This document shows, one piece after another, positions 1 to 9,358 of a stretch of 32,348 nt of DNA. The position numbers were made by a program, and so were the translations under genes. Source of the stretch: Geobacteraceae bacterium (GTDB lineage Bacteria; Desulfobacterota; Desulfuromonadia; Desulfuromonadales; BM103). The notes under the pieces are model-generated. The model was not told the DNA's origin, made no database searches, and saw only the letters and a list, made by a program, of their open reading frames with translations. Location of the stretch: contig JAHEEU010000008.1 in assembly GCA_024640545.1 (NCBI GenBank), positions 1 to 32,348 of the forward strand, read 5' to 3'. Within the stretch, counting starts at the first letter, position 1. Every line of letters begins with the position of its first letter.

Positions 1-2347
1 CGCTGAGCCTCTGCGTGCGCTGGCCGCGCGGCAGGTCGGCGACGTGCCGCTGCAGGGCATCGAGCTGGTAGGCCAACGACCTGGGATGATCCTCGTCCAT
101 CAGGATCAACTCGAGGACCGTAGGCAGGTGCATGTAGGAACGATAGCGGCGGCGGAAAGTATTCAAACTGTCGCAGATGAACAGGACCGTCTCCATCAAC
201 TGGCGCTGCAAAGACTCCTCCAACTGCGGCACCAGGGTGGCACGCAGCAGGGAGATCAGTCCCAGGGCCCTCTCCAGGCGCCGGCCGATATCGAGCAGCC
301 GCCAGCCGGATTCCCGGGGAATACTTTCCGCGGCGAGACCACTGAAGGCAACCAGCTGCATGATCAGGTGGTCGAGATGATCCTGCATGCGGTGTTTGTC
401 AGTCTCCAAAGTCTCTACGTCATCAACCCAGTCCTGCTGGATCGCGTCGATAATCCTCCAGATCTCAGCAGGCCAGTTATCCCGGACTGTCATGGCGGAC
501 TGGCCGAAGGCTTGCAGGATGGCGGCCAGGCTGCCAACCCGCTTGGGATCCCGCAGCAGAGAACATAACTCGGCGCGGGGTTTCTGGAGGAGTTCCTCGC
601 CCCCTTCGCCGACAAACCCGGGATAGGTCGCGGTGACATGGGTCAGGGCACGCAGCAGGCTGTGCAGGTATGGCTTTAAAACATCGCTGTCGGCATCGCG
701 CTGCTCCCGCCTGAGCAGCAGGATAGCGCGCAGCAGGCGGGCCATACCCTCGGCGCGCTCGACATAACGGCCGACCCAGAAGAGATGGTCCGCGGCGCGG
801 CTGGTCAGCGGTTCGGCGCGGAACGGCAGGACCTGGTCATGCTTCGGTTTCCGCCACAGGCTGACGTAGCGGACCGGCTCCTTCGACAGCACCCAGGTAT
901 CCTTGCTCGGCACGCCGGCCTTGTTGGATACGACCAGTTCCCCTTCCTGTTCAGCGATACGCGTCATTCCGCCCGGCATGGCGATATAGCCGTCCTCGCC
1001 GGCGACCAGGAAAGAGCGCAGAATCGCGTGACGCGGCTCGACCCAGCCGTCGACCAGCGATGGAGCCGTCGAGAAACTGACCATTTCCTGGCCGATGTAG
1101 AGATGCGGCCGGTGCAGAATGCGTTCACGCAGCTCCGCCTGTTCACCGGCCGTCAGCTGAGCGCCGAAGATCGCGCGGTAGCCCCGGGTCCGGTGAATCA
1201 TCTTGATGACCAGCTTGTTGAGATTGTCCAGGACGAACTTGCATTCGCCTTCCTGGCCGCACCACCAGGTGGCCACTGAGGGGAGCTTGAGATCTTCGCC
1301 GAGAAAATACCGGGCGATGCCGGGCAGAAAGGACATCAGTCCCGGGTTCTCGAGGACGCTGCTGCCGATCGGATTGGCAATGGCCACGTGACCGAGCCTT
1401 GCCGACTGCACCAGGCCGGTGACTCCGAGTCTTGAATCCTCGCGCAATTCCAGGGGGTCGCAGTAGGCATCATCGACCCGGCGCAGGATGACGTCGACCT
1501 GGTGCAGCCCCTCCAGAGATTTCAGCCAGACCCGGCCGTCACGGACACTCAGGTCGTCGCCCTGGACCAGTGCATAGCCAAGGTAATCAGCGAGGTAGGC
1601 GTGCTCGAAATAGCTCGGGCTGTAGGGCCCGGAGGTCAGGACCACGATCCGCGGGTCTTCGCGATTCTGTGGCGCAAGCCGGGCCAGGCGGTCACGCAGC
1701 GGCTGGAAGAATCCGGCGAGGCGCTTGACGTGGCAGTCGCGGAAGAGCGTGGGCGCGATGCGCGTCATGACCATGCGGTTTTCGAGCGCATAGCCGAGCC
1801 CCGAGGGGGCCTGCGCGCGGTCGTCCAGGACCCACATGCGTCCATCGGGACCGCGGGCAAGATTGGAAGAAGAGAGCACCAGGGGACGTCCGCCGGGGGC
1901 ACGAATCCCGCTACAGCAACGCTGGAACCCGGCATGGCTGAAGATCAGCTCTGGCGGCAGCAGACCCTGCTTGAGCAGGGCCTGCGGTCCGTAAAGATCA
2001 GTCAGAATCAGGTTGAGCAGTTCGGCCCGCTGCACCAAACCGGCTTCGATCACTGCCCATTCATCGGCGCTGATGAACAGCGGGATCGGGTCGAGCTGCC
2101 AGGGTCGCGCGGAGCCGCCCGTCCCGTTCTGGACGTTGAAGGTGACGCCGTTTTCCCGCAGCAGCCGCTGCGCTTCGTGGCGCCGACGCTCCAAACCTTC
2201 CCGGCCAAGCTGGTCGAGCTCCTGCATGAGGGCCTGCCAGTGGGGGAGCAGCTGCCCCTCCCCGGCATACATCTCATCGTAGCCTTCCAGCCTGGTCGCA
2301 TAGAATTGACTCACCGACCCGGGAGTCGACTTAATGGTCTGCTGCAC
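1..2347 (-). CDS. Fused circularly permuted ATP-grasp + alpha-E domain protein (partial, C-terminus runs off the left edge)
   Basis: My reverse-strand translation reads MQQTIKSTPGSVSQFYATRLEGYDEMYAGEGQLLPHWQAL... then ...APSGLGYALENRMVMTRIAPTLF..., ...KFVLDNLNKLVIKMIH..., ...SRAADHLFWVGRYVERAEGMARLLRAI... GTG start at 2347 has an in-frame TGA just upstream. The frame is the same at the start and at the left edge. It is missing from the ORF track because no stop lies in the window. Confidence 0.88.
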   Translation of the reverse strand, partial: MQQTIKSTPGSVSQFYATRLEGYDEMYAGEGQLLPHWQALMQELDQLGREGLERRRHEAQRLLRENGVTFNVQNGTGGSARPWQLDPIPLFISADEWAVIEAGLVQRAELLNLILTDLYGPQALLKQGLLPPELIFSHAGFQRCCSGIRAPGGRPLVLSSSNLARGPDGRMWVLDDRAQAPSGLGYALENRMVMTRIAPTLFRDCHVKRLAGFFQPLRDRLARLAPQNREDPRIVVLTSGPYSPSYFEHAYLADYLGYALVQGDDLSVRDGRVWLKSLEGLHQVDVILRRVDDAYCDPLELREDSRLGVTGLVQSARLGHVAIANPIGSSVLENPGLMSFLPGIARYFLGEDLKLPSVATWWCGQEGECKFVLDNLNKLVIKMIHRTRGYRAIFGAQLTAGEQAELRERILHRPHLYIGQEMVSFSTAPSLVDGWVEPRHAILRSFLVAGEDGYIAMPGGMTRIAEQEGELVVSNKAGVPSKDTWVLSKEPVRYVSLWRKPKHDQVLPFRAEPLTSRAADHLFWVGRYVERAEGMARLLRAILLLRREQRDADSDVLKPYLHSLLRALTHVTATYPGFVGEGGEELLQKPRAELCSLLRDPKRVGSLAAILQAFGQSAMTVRDNWPAEIWRIIDAIQQDWVDDVETLETDKHRMQDHLDHLIMQLVAFSGLAAESIPRESGWRLLDIGRRLERALGLISLLRATLVPQLEESLQRQLMETVLFICDSLNTFRRRYRSYMHLPTVLELILMDEDHPRSLAYQLDALQRHVADLPRGQRTQRLS

Positions 2348-2465
2348 GGCTCAATCCTTGTCCCGTCTCAAAGCTACGCTCATCTTCGGCGGGTTAAAAT
2401 CGGTTCCATCCATCAATGCGGCATCGTCCTGTTGCAATCTTTACGCAGCCAGAGCCCTGGGAACC

Positions 2466-2573
2466 AACGCAAAGACGCAAAGGGAAAAGGAAAGGACACC
2501 AAGGGAGCTGTGGCTCAAGATAAGCGATCTATCCCTTGCGTCTTGAATTGATCCTTTGCACCTTTGCGCTAAC
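2466..2573. repeat. Imperfect inverted repeat of AACGCAAAGACGCAAAGG-type sequence in the 269-bp gap of the cluster
   Basis: Left AACGCAAAGACGCAAAGGG; right CCTTTGCACCTTTGCGCTAAC, whose reverse complement matches the left arm at 14 of 17 aligned positions. Confidence 0.5.
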
Positions 2574-2616
2574 GGCTTGGCGTCCTGTTTGATGTCCTGT
2601 TCCAGCCTGGCTCGGA

Positions 2617-5600
2617 TTATAGCGCGGGAAGCCGGCGCAAATCTACGGTATAAGCGAATTCTTCGTTCGGTTCTTCCTCGGGTGGAGTCATCGGCTTGAG
2701 CGGGCCGGCACTCGGTGTGAAGACGCCGAGCCCTGCGCTGGTTGGCGGCAGCGTCTGCACCTCCCCGGGTGCCGCGCCGAAATCCCAGAAGCGGGTGATG
2801 CGACGTGCTTCTGCCTCAAGGGCGTTGACCGGGAAGATTTCATAACCGCGACCGCCCGGATGGGAGACATGGTAAGTGCAGCCGCCGATCGCCTGGCCGC
2901 TCCAGGTGTCGATGACGTTGAACACCAGCGGCGAGTGCGGTTTGATGGTCGGGTGCAGGGCCGAAGGCGGCTGCCAGGCCCGGTAGCGGACACCGACCAC
3001 GTACTCGCCCTTGCGGCCGGTGCTGCGCAACGCCAGCCGCCGGCCGTTGCAGACCACCGCGTGCCGTGGTTCAGTGAGCCCATTGATGCGCAGCTGCAGC
3101 CGCTCCACCGAGGAGTCGACGAAGCGGGCGGTGCCCTGGCTGCCCATCTCCTCGCCGAGCACGTGCCACGGCTCGATAGCGAAGCGCAGTTCGAGTTCCA
3201 TGGCGTCGATGTTCACTGTCCCGAAATGCGGGAAACGGAACTCGAGGAACGGTTCGAACCACTCCAGTTCAAATGCATAGCCCGCCCGCTTCAGGTCGGC
3301 CACCACCTCACGCATGTCCTCGCGGACGAAGTGCGGCAGCAGGAAGCGATCGTGCAGCTCGGTTCCCCAACGGACCAAGTCGTGCTCGTAAGGTTTTTTC
3401 CAGAACCAGGCGACCAAGGTGCGCAGCAGCAGGTTCTGGACCAGGCTCATGCGGGCGTGGGGCGGCATCTCGAAAGCCCGCAGCTCGACCAGGCCAAGAC
3501 GCCCGGACGGGCTGTCGGGTGAGTAGAGCTTGTCGATGCAGAACTCAGCGCGATGGGTATTGCCGGTCATGTCGATGAGCAGGTTGCGCAGCAAACGGTC
3601 GACCAGCCAGGGAGCTGGCACCTCTCCTTTCGGCATCTGCTGAAAAGCGATTTCGAGTTCATAAAGGGCGTCGTTGCGGGCCTCATCGACCCGCGGGGCC
3701 TGACTGGTCGGGCCGACGAACATCCCCGAGAAGAGGTAGGAAAGACCGGGGTGATGCTGCCAGTAGGTGACCAGGCTGCGCAGCAGATCCGGACGGCGCA
3801 GCACCGGGCTGTCGGAGGGGGTGGCGCCGCCGATGGTGATGTGGTTGCCACCGCCGGTGCCGGCGTGGCGACCGTCGAGCATGAATTTCTCGGTGCCAAG
3901 ACGACTCAGGCGGGCTTCGGCATACAGGGCCGTGGTGTTGTCAACCAGCTCGCGCCAGCTGGCCGCCGGGTGGATATTGACCTCGATGACTCCCGGGTCA
4001 GGGGTCACCATCAGCCGCTCCAGACGGTAGTCGCGCGGCGGCTCATAGCCCTCGAGGACCACCGGCATCGCCAGGTCGGCGGCAGTCGCTTCAATTGCCG
4101 CAACCAGGTCCAGGTAGTGTTCAAGCATGGTCAGTGGGGCCATAAAAACATGCAGTCGACCATCCCGGGCTTCGACGCAGAGCGCCGTGTGCGGCACCTC
4201 GTCCAGAGCTCCGGCACGCGGGTCATCCGCGGCAGGCTGCTCCTGCAGTTCCGGGTGGGAGGGAAGGGTCTCCTCGATATGGCTGAACCTTTTGGCGACC
4301 TCGCCGTGGTAATCCTCTAGCGGTGGCAATTCACCGAACTGGTTGTTCTCCGGTTGGACCTGGCGCTTCTCAGGCGCCACCCAGGGCAGTGACTCAAGCG
4401 GCAGGCGCAGCCCCATCGTTGACCCCCCTGGGATCAGGAACATCTGGTCACGACGGAACTCCCAGGAACTGCTTCGCCAGCCGCCACAGCTCATATCCCA
4501 GTACAGCGGCAGGGCGTAACCAGTCGGCTTGTCGAGGCCCTTGTCAAGCAGTTTGGCCAGATACTGGCGTTCGAGCGGACTCTTGAGGTCAACCTTCAAC
4601 GGGTCGATATTCTCCGGCAGGGTCCCCTCTTTCCAGAGATAGTAGAAAATATCCTCGTAACCAGGCACCAACCGCTGCGGGTCGATACCGAGCCGCTTGG
4701 CCAGCTGCGCGGCAAACTGCTCGGCATGTTCGTGGGTCATGCCATGATCCTCAGCGATATCGGCGAGCAGCTCCGGATTGCGCCAGACCGGGATACCGTC
4801 CTTGCGCCAGAAGCAGCCATAAGCCCAGCGCGGCAGCTGCTCGCCGGGATACCATTTGCCCTGGCCAAAATGCAGCAGACCGCCGCTGCTGAAAGATTCA
4901 CGCAGACTCCGAATCAACGTGTTGGCCAGCTGCCTTTTGTGTGAGCCATCGGCCTTGGTATTCCACTCGGCCCCCTCCATGTCGTCGATCGAAACGAAGG
5001 TCGGCTCCCCGCCCATGGTCAGGCGGACGTCTCCGGAAACCAGGTCGGCATCGACCTGCTCGCCAAGCGCATCGATCCGCGCCCACTGCTCGTCGCTGTA
5101 GGGCTTGGTCACCCTCGGGTCCTCGTGGATGCGCTCGACGCTGTTGGCAAAGGAGAAAGTCACCTCGCACTCGTCGGTGGCGCCGGTGACCGGCGCAGCG
5201 CTCGAGGGATGCGGCGTACAGGCCAGCGGGATATGCCCTTCGCCGGCAAACAGCCCCGAGGTCGGATCGAGCCCGACCCAGCCTGCGCCTGGGATGTAGA
5301 CCTCGGCCCAGGCGTGCAGGTCGGTAAAGTCGGCCTCCGGGCCGGAGGGCCCGTCGAGAGATTTCTCGTCGGCGGTCAACTGGATCAGGTAACCGGAGAC
5401 GAAGCGCGCCGCCAGGCCAAGATGCCGCAGGATCTGCACCAGCAGCCAGCCTGAATCGCGGCACGAGCCGATCGCCCGCTCGAGGGTCTCTTCGCAACTC
5501 TGCACCCCGGGTTCCATGCGTACGGAATAGTTGACGGTTTTCCAGACCTTCTGGTTGAGGCCGACCAGGAAATCAACCGTCGGCGTCGCCGAGCGGTCGA

Positions 5601-6018
5601 CCTCTTTCAGCCAGGCACTCAGCAAGGGGCCGCGCTCCGCCACCTCGAAGTAGGGTGCCAACTCCTTGCGCAGCTGCGGCTCATAGACGAAGGGAATCTT
5701 TTCGGCGGACTCCTCGATGAAAAAATCGAAGGGATTGATGACGGTCATGTCGACAACCACCTCGACCTCAATCTTCAGCTCTCGGGTCTTCTCAGGGAAG
5801 ACCAGGCGCGCCAGGTAGTTGCCGAATGGGTCCTGCTGCCAGTTGATGAAATGTTTGTCTGGAGCGATGCGCAGGGCATAGGAGCGGATCGGCATCCGTG
5901 AGTGCGGCGCCGGCCGCAACCTCAGGATATGGGGCGAGAGGTTGATTGGTCGGTCGAAGTGGTAGTGGGTCAGGTGCTTGCAGGCAACGCGAATAGACAT
6001 GAAGGTTATGCTCCCCAA
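2617..6018 (-). CDS. Transglutaminase-like protease/ligase with C-terminal DUF2126 (1133 aa)
   Basis: N-terminal IRVACKHLTHYHFDRPINLSPHILRLRPAPHSR; transglutaminase-core motifs GSCRDSGWLLVQILRHLGLAARFVSGYL, DLHAWAEVYIPGAGWVGLDPTSG; long C-terminal region of DUF2126 type (TMGGEPTFVSIDD..., GTGGGNHITIGG). Confidence 0.9.
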   Translation of the reverse strand: MGSITFMSIRVACKHLTHYHFDRPINLSPHILRLRPAPHSRMPIRSYALRIAPDKHFINWQQDPFGNYLARLVFPEKTRELKIEVEVVVDMTVINPFDFFIEESAEKIPFVYEPQLRKELAPYFEVAERGPLLSAWLKEVDRSATPTVDFLVGLNQKVWKTVNYSVRMEPGVQSCEETLERAIGSCRDSGWLLVQILRHLGLAARFVSGYLIQLTADEKSLDGPSGPEADFTDLHAWAEVYIPGAGWVGLDPTSGLFAGEGHIPLACTPHPSSAAPVTGATDECEVTFSFANSVERIHEDPRVTKPYSDEQWARIDALGEQVDADLVSGDVRLTMGGEPTFVSIDDMEGAEWNTKADGSHKRQLANTLIRSLRESFSSGGLLHFGQGKWYPGEQLPRWAYGCFWRKDGIPVWRNPELLADIAEDHGMTHEHAEQFAAQLAKRLGIDPQRLVPGYEDIFYYLWKEGTLPENIDPLKVDLKSPLERQYLAKLLDKGLDKPTGYALPLYWDMSCGGWRSSSWEFRRDQMFLIPGGSTMGLRLPLESLPWVAPEKRQVQPENNQFGELPPLEDYHGEVAKRFSHIEETLPSHPELQEQPAADDPRAGALDEVPHTALCVEARDGRLHVFMAPLTMLEHYLDLVAAIEATAADLAMPVVLEGYEPPRDYRLERLMVTPDPGVIEVNIHPAASWRELVDNTTALYAEARLSRLGTEKFMLDGRHAGTGGGNHITIGGATPSDSPVLRRPDLLRSLVTYWQHHPGLSYLFSGMFVGPTSQAPRVDEARNDALYELEIAFQQMPKGEVPAPWLVDRLLRNLLIDMTGNTHRAEFCIDKLYSPDSPSGRLGLVELRAFEMPPHARMSLVQNLLLRTLVAWFWKKPYEHDLVRWGTELHDRFLLPHFVREDMREVVADLKRAGYAFELEWFEPFLEFRFPHFGTVNIDAMELELRFAIEPWHVLGEEMGSQGTARFVDSSVERLQLRINGLTEPRHAVVCNGRRLALRSTGRKGEYVVGVRYRAWQPPSALHPTIKPHSPLVFNVIDTWSGQAIGGCTYHVSHPGGRGYEIFPVNALEAEARRITRFWDFGAAPGEVQTLPPTSAGLGVFTPSAGPLKPMTPPEEEPNEEFAYTVDLRRLPAL

Positions 6019-6042
6019 GGAGCCTGGCGCGTGGCCAGGCTC

Positions 6043-7023
6043 CTAGCGCTGTGATTGTTCCTGTACCGCCGATTTCGCAGCGGAAATCGAGAAGAAGGTC
6101 TCGAAGACCACCTCGCTCACATTGTTCAGCCGGGTCTGCAGGTCGTCGATGAACTGGTGCAGGCCGGCCGCCTTGATATCGTCGATCGTCGTGTAGTCAA
6201 GATCCGACAGCAGGCGCCCGAGAGCTTTCTCGGCGCTGTTGGTAAAGCGCCCGCGCATGGTTCCGGAGATGTTGCGCAGCGACAGTTCAGCCATGATCAG
6301 GCAGTGGTGGATCGCCCGCGGGAATTCGGCATCGAGGACCATGAATTCGATGATCTGGTCAGGTACGATCTGACCATAGCGCTTGCGGTACATCTCGAAG
6401 GCGCTGGCCGAACGCAGGATCGACCCCCAGAGGATATGGTCGAAGGGCGTACCGACATAGTCGATGGACGGCAGGAGGATGAAGTACTTGACGTCGATGA
6501 TGCGGGCGGTCTTGTCGGCCCGTTCCAGCATCCGGCCGAGCCTGGCGAACTGCCAGCCCTCGCCGTGGGTCATGGTGTTCTCGGCCAGCCCGGTAAAGAG
6601 ATGGCTGGCCATCATGACTTCGACAAAGAAATCGTGGGGGAGTTCGAGTACGCCCCCCTGGCGCGAGGCATCCTTGATCAGCAGGTAGAAGGTATTGACC
6701 TGCTGCCACATCTCGGAGCTGATCCATTCGCGCACCGACCGGGCATTCTCCCTGGCCATGTGCAGGCAGGAAAGCATCGAGTTGGGGTTGCGGGTATCGA
6801 AGGTCAGGAACTGGACCACGTTCTCGCGATTGAAGTCGTCGTAGTACTCCTTGAACAGCTCTTCGTCCCCGGTGGTCACCACCAGCGGCTCCCACTGTTC
6901 ACCGACCCCGACCGGCAGATCGAGGATCATGTGGTAATTGGCATCCATGATGCGCGCCACGTTCTCCGCCCGCTCGATGTACCGGGCCATCCAATAGGTT
7001 GATTCGGCGACGCGACTCAGCAT
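6043..7023 (-). CDS. Alpha-E domain protein (DUF403)
   Basis: [35 protein letters not shown] is the characteristic N-terminus of the family. Confidence 0.92.
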   Translation of the reverse strand: MLSRVAESTYWMARYIERAENVARIMDANYHMILDLPVGVGEQWEPLVVTTGDEELFKEYYDDFNRENVVQFLTFDTRNPNSMLSCLHMARENARSVREWISSEMWQQVNTFYLLIKDASRQGGVLELPHDFFVEVMMASHLFTGLAENTMTHGEGWQFARLGRMLERADKTARIIDVKYFILLPSIDYVGTPFDHILWGSILRSASAFEMYRKRYGQIVPDQIIEFMVLDAEFPRAIHHCLIMAELSLRNISGTMRGRFTNSAEKALGRLLSDLDYTTIDDIKAAGLHQFIDDLQTRLNNVSEVVFETFFSISAAKSAVQEQSQR

Positions 7024-8480
7024 GCGGCACCCCCTTTCGGAAGGGAGCAGGCCTCGACCACCCAGGTATCCTTGCTCCCCCCGCCCTGGCTCGAGTTGAC
7101 CACTAGCGACCCTTTCTTGAGGGCGACCCGGGTCAGGCCGCCGGGCATGACGTAGATCTCCTCGCCGTAGAGGATGTAGGGACGCAAGTCGACGTGCCGT
7201 CCCTCGAAATGATCATCGATCAGCGTCGGCACCCGTGACAGGGCCAGGGTTGGCTGGGCGATAAAATTGCGCGGATTGGCCCTGACCTGCTCGCCGTATT
7301 CGGCCCGTTCCGCAGGACTGGCATGTGGGCCGACCAGCATGCCGTAGCCACCCGACTCGCCGACTTTCTTGACCACCAGCTTGTCAAGGTTGGCCAGCAC
7401 GTGCTGCAGGTCCTGGTCACGCCAGCAGAGGTAGGTCTCGACGTTGTTGAGGATGGAGTCCTGGTCAAGGTAGTACTTGATCATCTCCGGCACATAGGCG
7501 TAGACCGCCTTGTCATCTGCGACCCCGGTCCCGGGGGCGTTGGCCAGAGCGACGCGACCGGCACGATAGGCACGCATCAGGCCGGGAACGCCAAGCATCG
7601 AGTCGGCGCGGAAGACTTCGGGATCGATGAAATCGTCGTCGATCCGCCGGTAAAGGACATCGACCGGCTTCAACCCGGTGGTCGTGCGCATCATGACGCG
7701 GTCATCGACCACCACCAGGTCGCCACCCTCGACCAGTTCGACCCCCATCTGCTGGGCCAGGAAAGAATGTTCGAAGTAGGCCGAGTTGTAAATACCCGGG
7801 GTCCAGACCGCCACCACCGGCTTGTCACGGCGCGGCGGGGCCAGCCCCTGGAGGAGTTCGAGCAGCCGGTTCGGGTAGTCGGCGACCGGCACGACGCGCG
7901 CCGCATCAAAGGCGCGCGGGAAGCTGCGCTTCATCACCACGCGGTTCTGGAGCACGTAGGAGACCCCGGAGGGACAGCGCAGGTTGTCTTCGAGCACGTA
8001 GAACTTCCCGTCGGCACCGCGCACCAGGTCGGTCCCGGTAATGTGACACCAGATTCCGCCAGGCGGGTTGAGACCAATGCACTCCGGCCGGTAACCGCTC
8101 GCCGAAAGCACCAGCTCCTGCGGAATGATGCCGTCCTTGAGGATCTTCTGCTCGTGGTAAAGGTCGTCGATGAACAGGTTGATGGCCTGGACCCGCTGCT
8201 TCAGCCCGGCCTCGATATGCGCCCATTCGTTCTGCGGAATAATGCGCGGCACGATATCGAAGGGGAAGATCCGCTCCGTGCCCTGTTCGTCGCCGTAGAC
8301 GCTGAACGTGATCCCCATCTGCAGCAGGGCCTTTTCCGCCGACTGCTGACGGCGATGGAGCTCCTCGAGGGGCAGTTCATTGAAACGTGCGACCACTGCT
8401 TCTGAACCGGGGCGTGGATGCCGCTGTTCATCGAACATTTCATCGTAGAAGCCTTCGGTCTGGTAGTTATTGAAACGCAT
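7017..8480 (-). CDS. Circularly permuted type 2 ATP-grasp protein (DUF404/DUF407)
   Basis: [25 protein letters not shown]..., ...[26 protein letters not shown]..., ...[21 protein letters not shown]... The track ORF begins at 8534; the internal ATG at 8480 is the likelier start. Overlaps the alpha-E gene by a few bp. Confidence 0.92.
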   Translation of the reverse strand: MRFNNYQTEGFYDEMFDEQRHPRPGSEAVVARFNELPLEELHRRQQSAEKALLQMGITFSVYGDEQGTERIFPFDIVPRIIPQNEWAHIEAGLKQRVQAINLFIDDLYHEQKILKDGIIPQELVLSASGYRPECIGLNPPGGIWCHITGTDLVRGADGKFYVLEDNLRCPSGVSYVLQNRVVMKRSFPRAFDAARVVPVADYPNRLLELLQGLAPPRRDKPVVAVWTPGIYNSAYFEHSFLAQQMGVELVEGGDLVVVDDRVMMRTTTGLKPVDVLYRRIDDDFIDPEVFRADSMLGVPGLMRAYRAGRVALANAPGTGVADDKAVYAYVPEMIKYYLDQDSILNNVETYLCWRDQDLQHVLANLDKLVVKKVGESGGYGMLVGPHASPAERAEYGEQVRANPRNFIAQPTLALSRVPTLIDDHFEGRHVDLRPYILYGEEIYVMPGGLTRVALKKGSLVVNSSQGGGSKDTWVVEACSLPKGGAAC

Positions 8481-8671
8481 AGGCAGCCTTTCCGGTGGTC
8501 GTAAGCATGAGACAAACCACACACTTGCATTCAAGTATTGATCAAACTGGCGGCAGATCGGAGAAACGGTGCATCGGGGTTATTCCTGCAGAAATTCATC
8601 CAAACCACGATCAGGGAAGCGCGGCACCCATCGAATCTGGAGGCATGTTTCAGGGGCGGTGAAGTGTTAAG

Positions 8672-8700
8672 ATTATAGCATAGTTACTGCGGCATGTCTC
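8672..8700 (-). promoter_or_regulatory. Candidate sigma70-type promoter for the minus-strand ATP-grasp cluster (extended -10 TGCTATAAT)
   Basis: Reverse strand GAGACA - 17 nt - TATAAT, with TG one base before the -10. Predicts a 5' UTR of about 185 nt. Confidence 0.45.
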
Positions 8701-8789
8701 GAAGCTTAAGAGCTTATAACTTTACTTTGTTACGGAAAACCATTATCTATTGTGCCCCGGAATCACCCGGCCCCGAACGAAAGCTTTGT

Positions 8790-9221
8790 ATGGCAGCCAG
8801 AATCACTTCACCAGGAGATATCATCGACGCCTATTGCACCAGTTGCCGGACGATCATGAACCATACCATCGTCTCGATGGTCCAGGCGCGCCCGGCGCGC
8901 GTCCAGTGCAACACCTGCGGCGGCGTCCACAACTACCGCTCGGGAAAACCCACAAGGCCAACAGCGAGCGCGCCCCCGAAAACATCGGCGACTCGCCAGA
9001 CCAGGAAGGACCCGGGCCATTCCGCGCACCAGGAGTGGGTCTCGCTGCAGTTGGATCAAGGCGCTGCTAAGGCGACCGTCTACAACATGCAGGCACGCTA
9101 CAAGGTCGGCGATCTGGTGAAACATGCCAAGTTCGGGCTGGGCGTGGTCAAAGCCCTGAGCGGCGCGAACAAGGTCGAGATCCTCTTCGAAGAGGGGTTG
9201 AAGCTGCTGCGCTGCGGTTGA
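8790..9221 (+). CDS. Small protein: N-terminal CxxC...CxxC zinc-ribbon-like segment and C-terminal UvrD/PcrA-tail-like (Tudor-like) segment
   Basis: MAARITSPGDIIDAYCTSCRTIMNHTIVSMVQARPARVQCNTCGGVHNYRSG; C-terminal YKVGDLVKHAKFGLGVVKALSGANKVEILFEEGLKLLRCG. Start reassigned to the ATG at codon 33 of the track ORF. Confidence 0.75.
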   Translation: MAARITSPGDIIDAYCTSCRTIMNHTIVSMVQARPARVQCNTCGGVHNYRSGKPTRPTASAPPKTSATRQTRKDPGHSAHQEWVSLQLDQGAAKATVYNMQARYKVGDLVKHAKFGLGVVKALSGANKVEILFEEGLKLLRCG

Positions 9222-9297
9222 TTGTTGCTGAAAGCCGATGTGTCGGGCGGGCTTCACGCCGGCCCTTCGGCATCCGCCGCTGCAGCCCAAGAATGTC

Positions 9298-9327
9298 AAA
9301 AGCCCCGATGCCAGCTTCGGGGCTTTT
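9298..9327. terminator. Bidirectional intrinsic terminator between convergent genes
   Basis: Perfect 11-bp arms AAAAGCCCCGA / TCGGGGCTTTT with an 8-nt loop. Confidence 0.85.
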
Positions 9328-9358
9328 GCTTTTGCGGCCGGAGGGCCTTTGCCGTCGG

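Noticed and set aside
1502-2551. Long plus-strand ORF (349 aa) and similar ones at 44-568 and 785-1279
   Set aside because: Antisense shadows of the fused ATP-grasp/alpha-E gene; the encoded sequences are Arg/Gln/His-rich with no recognisable family.
7323-8405. 360-aa plus-strand ORF
   Set aside because: Antisense to the well-supported ATP-grasp gene; high-GC shadow frame.
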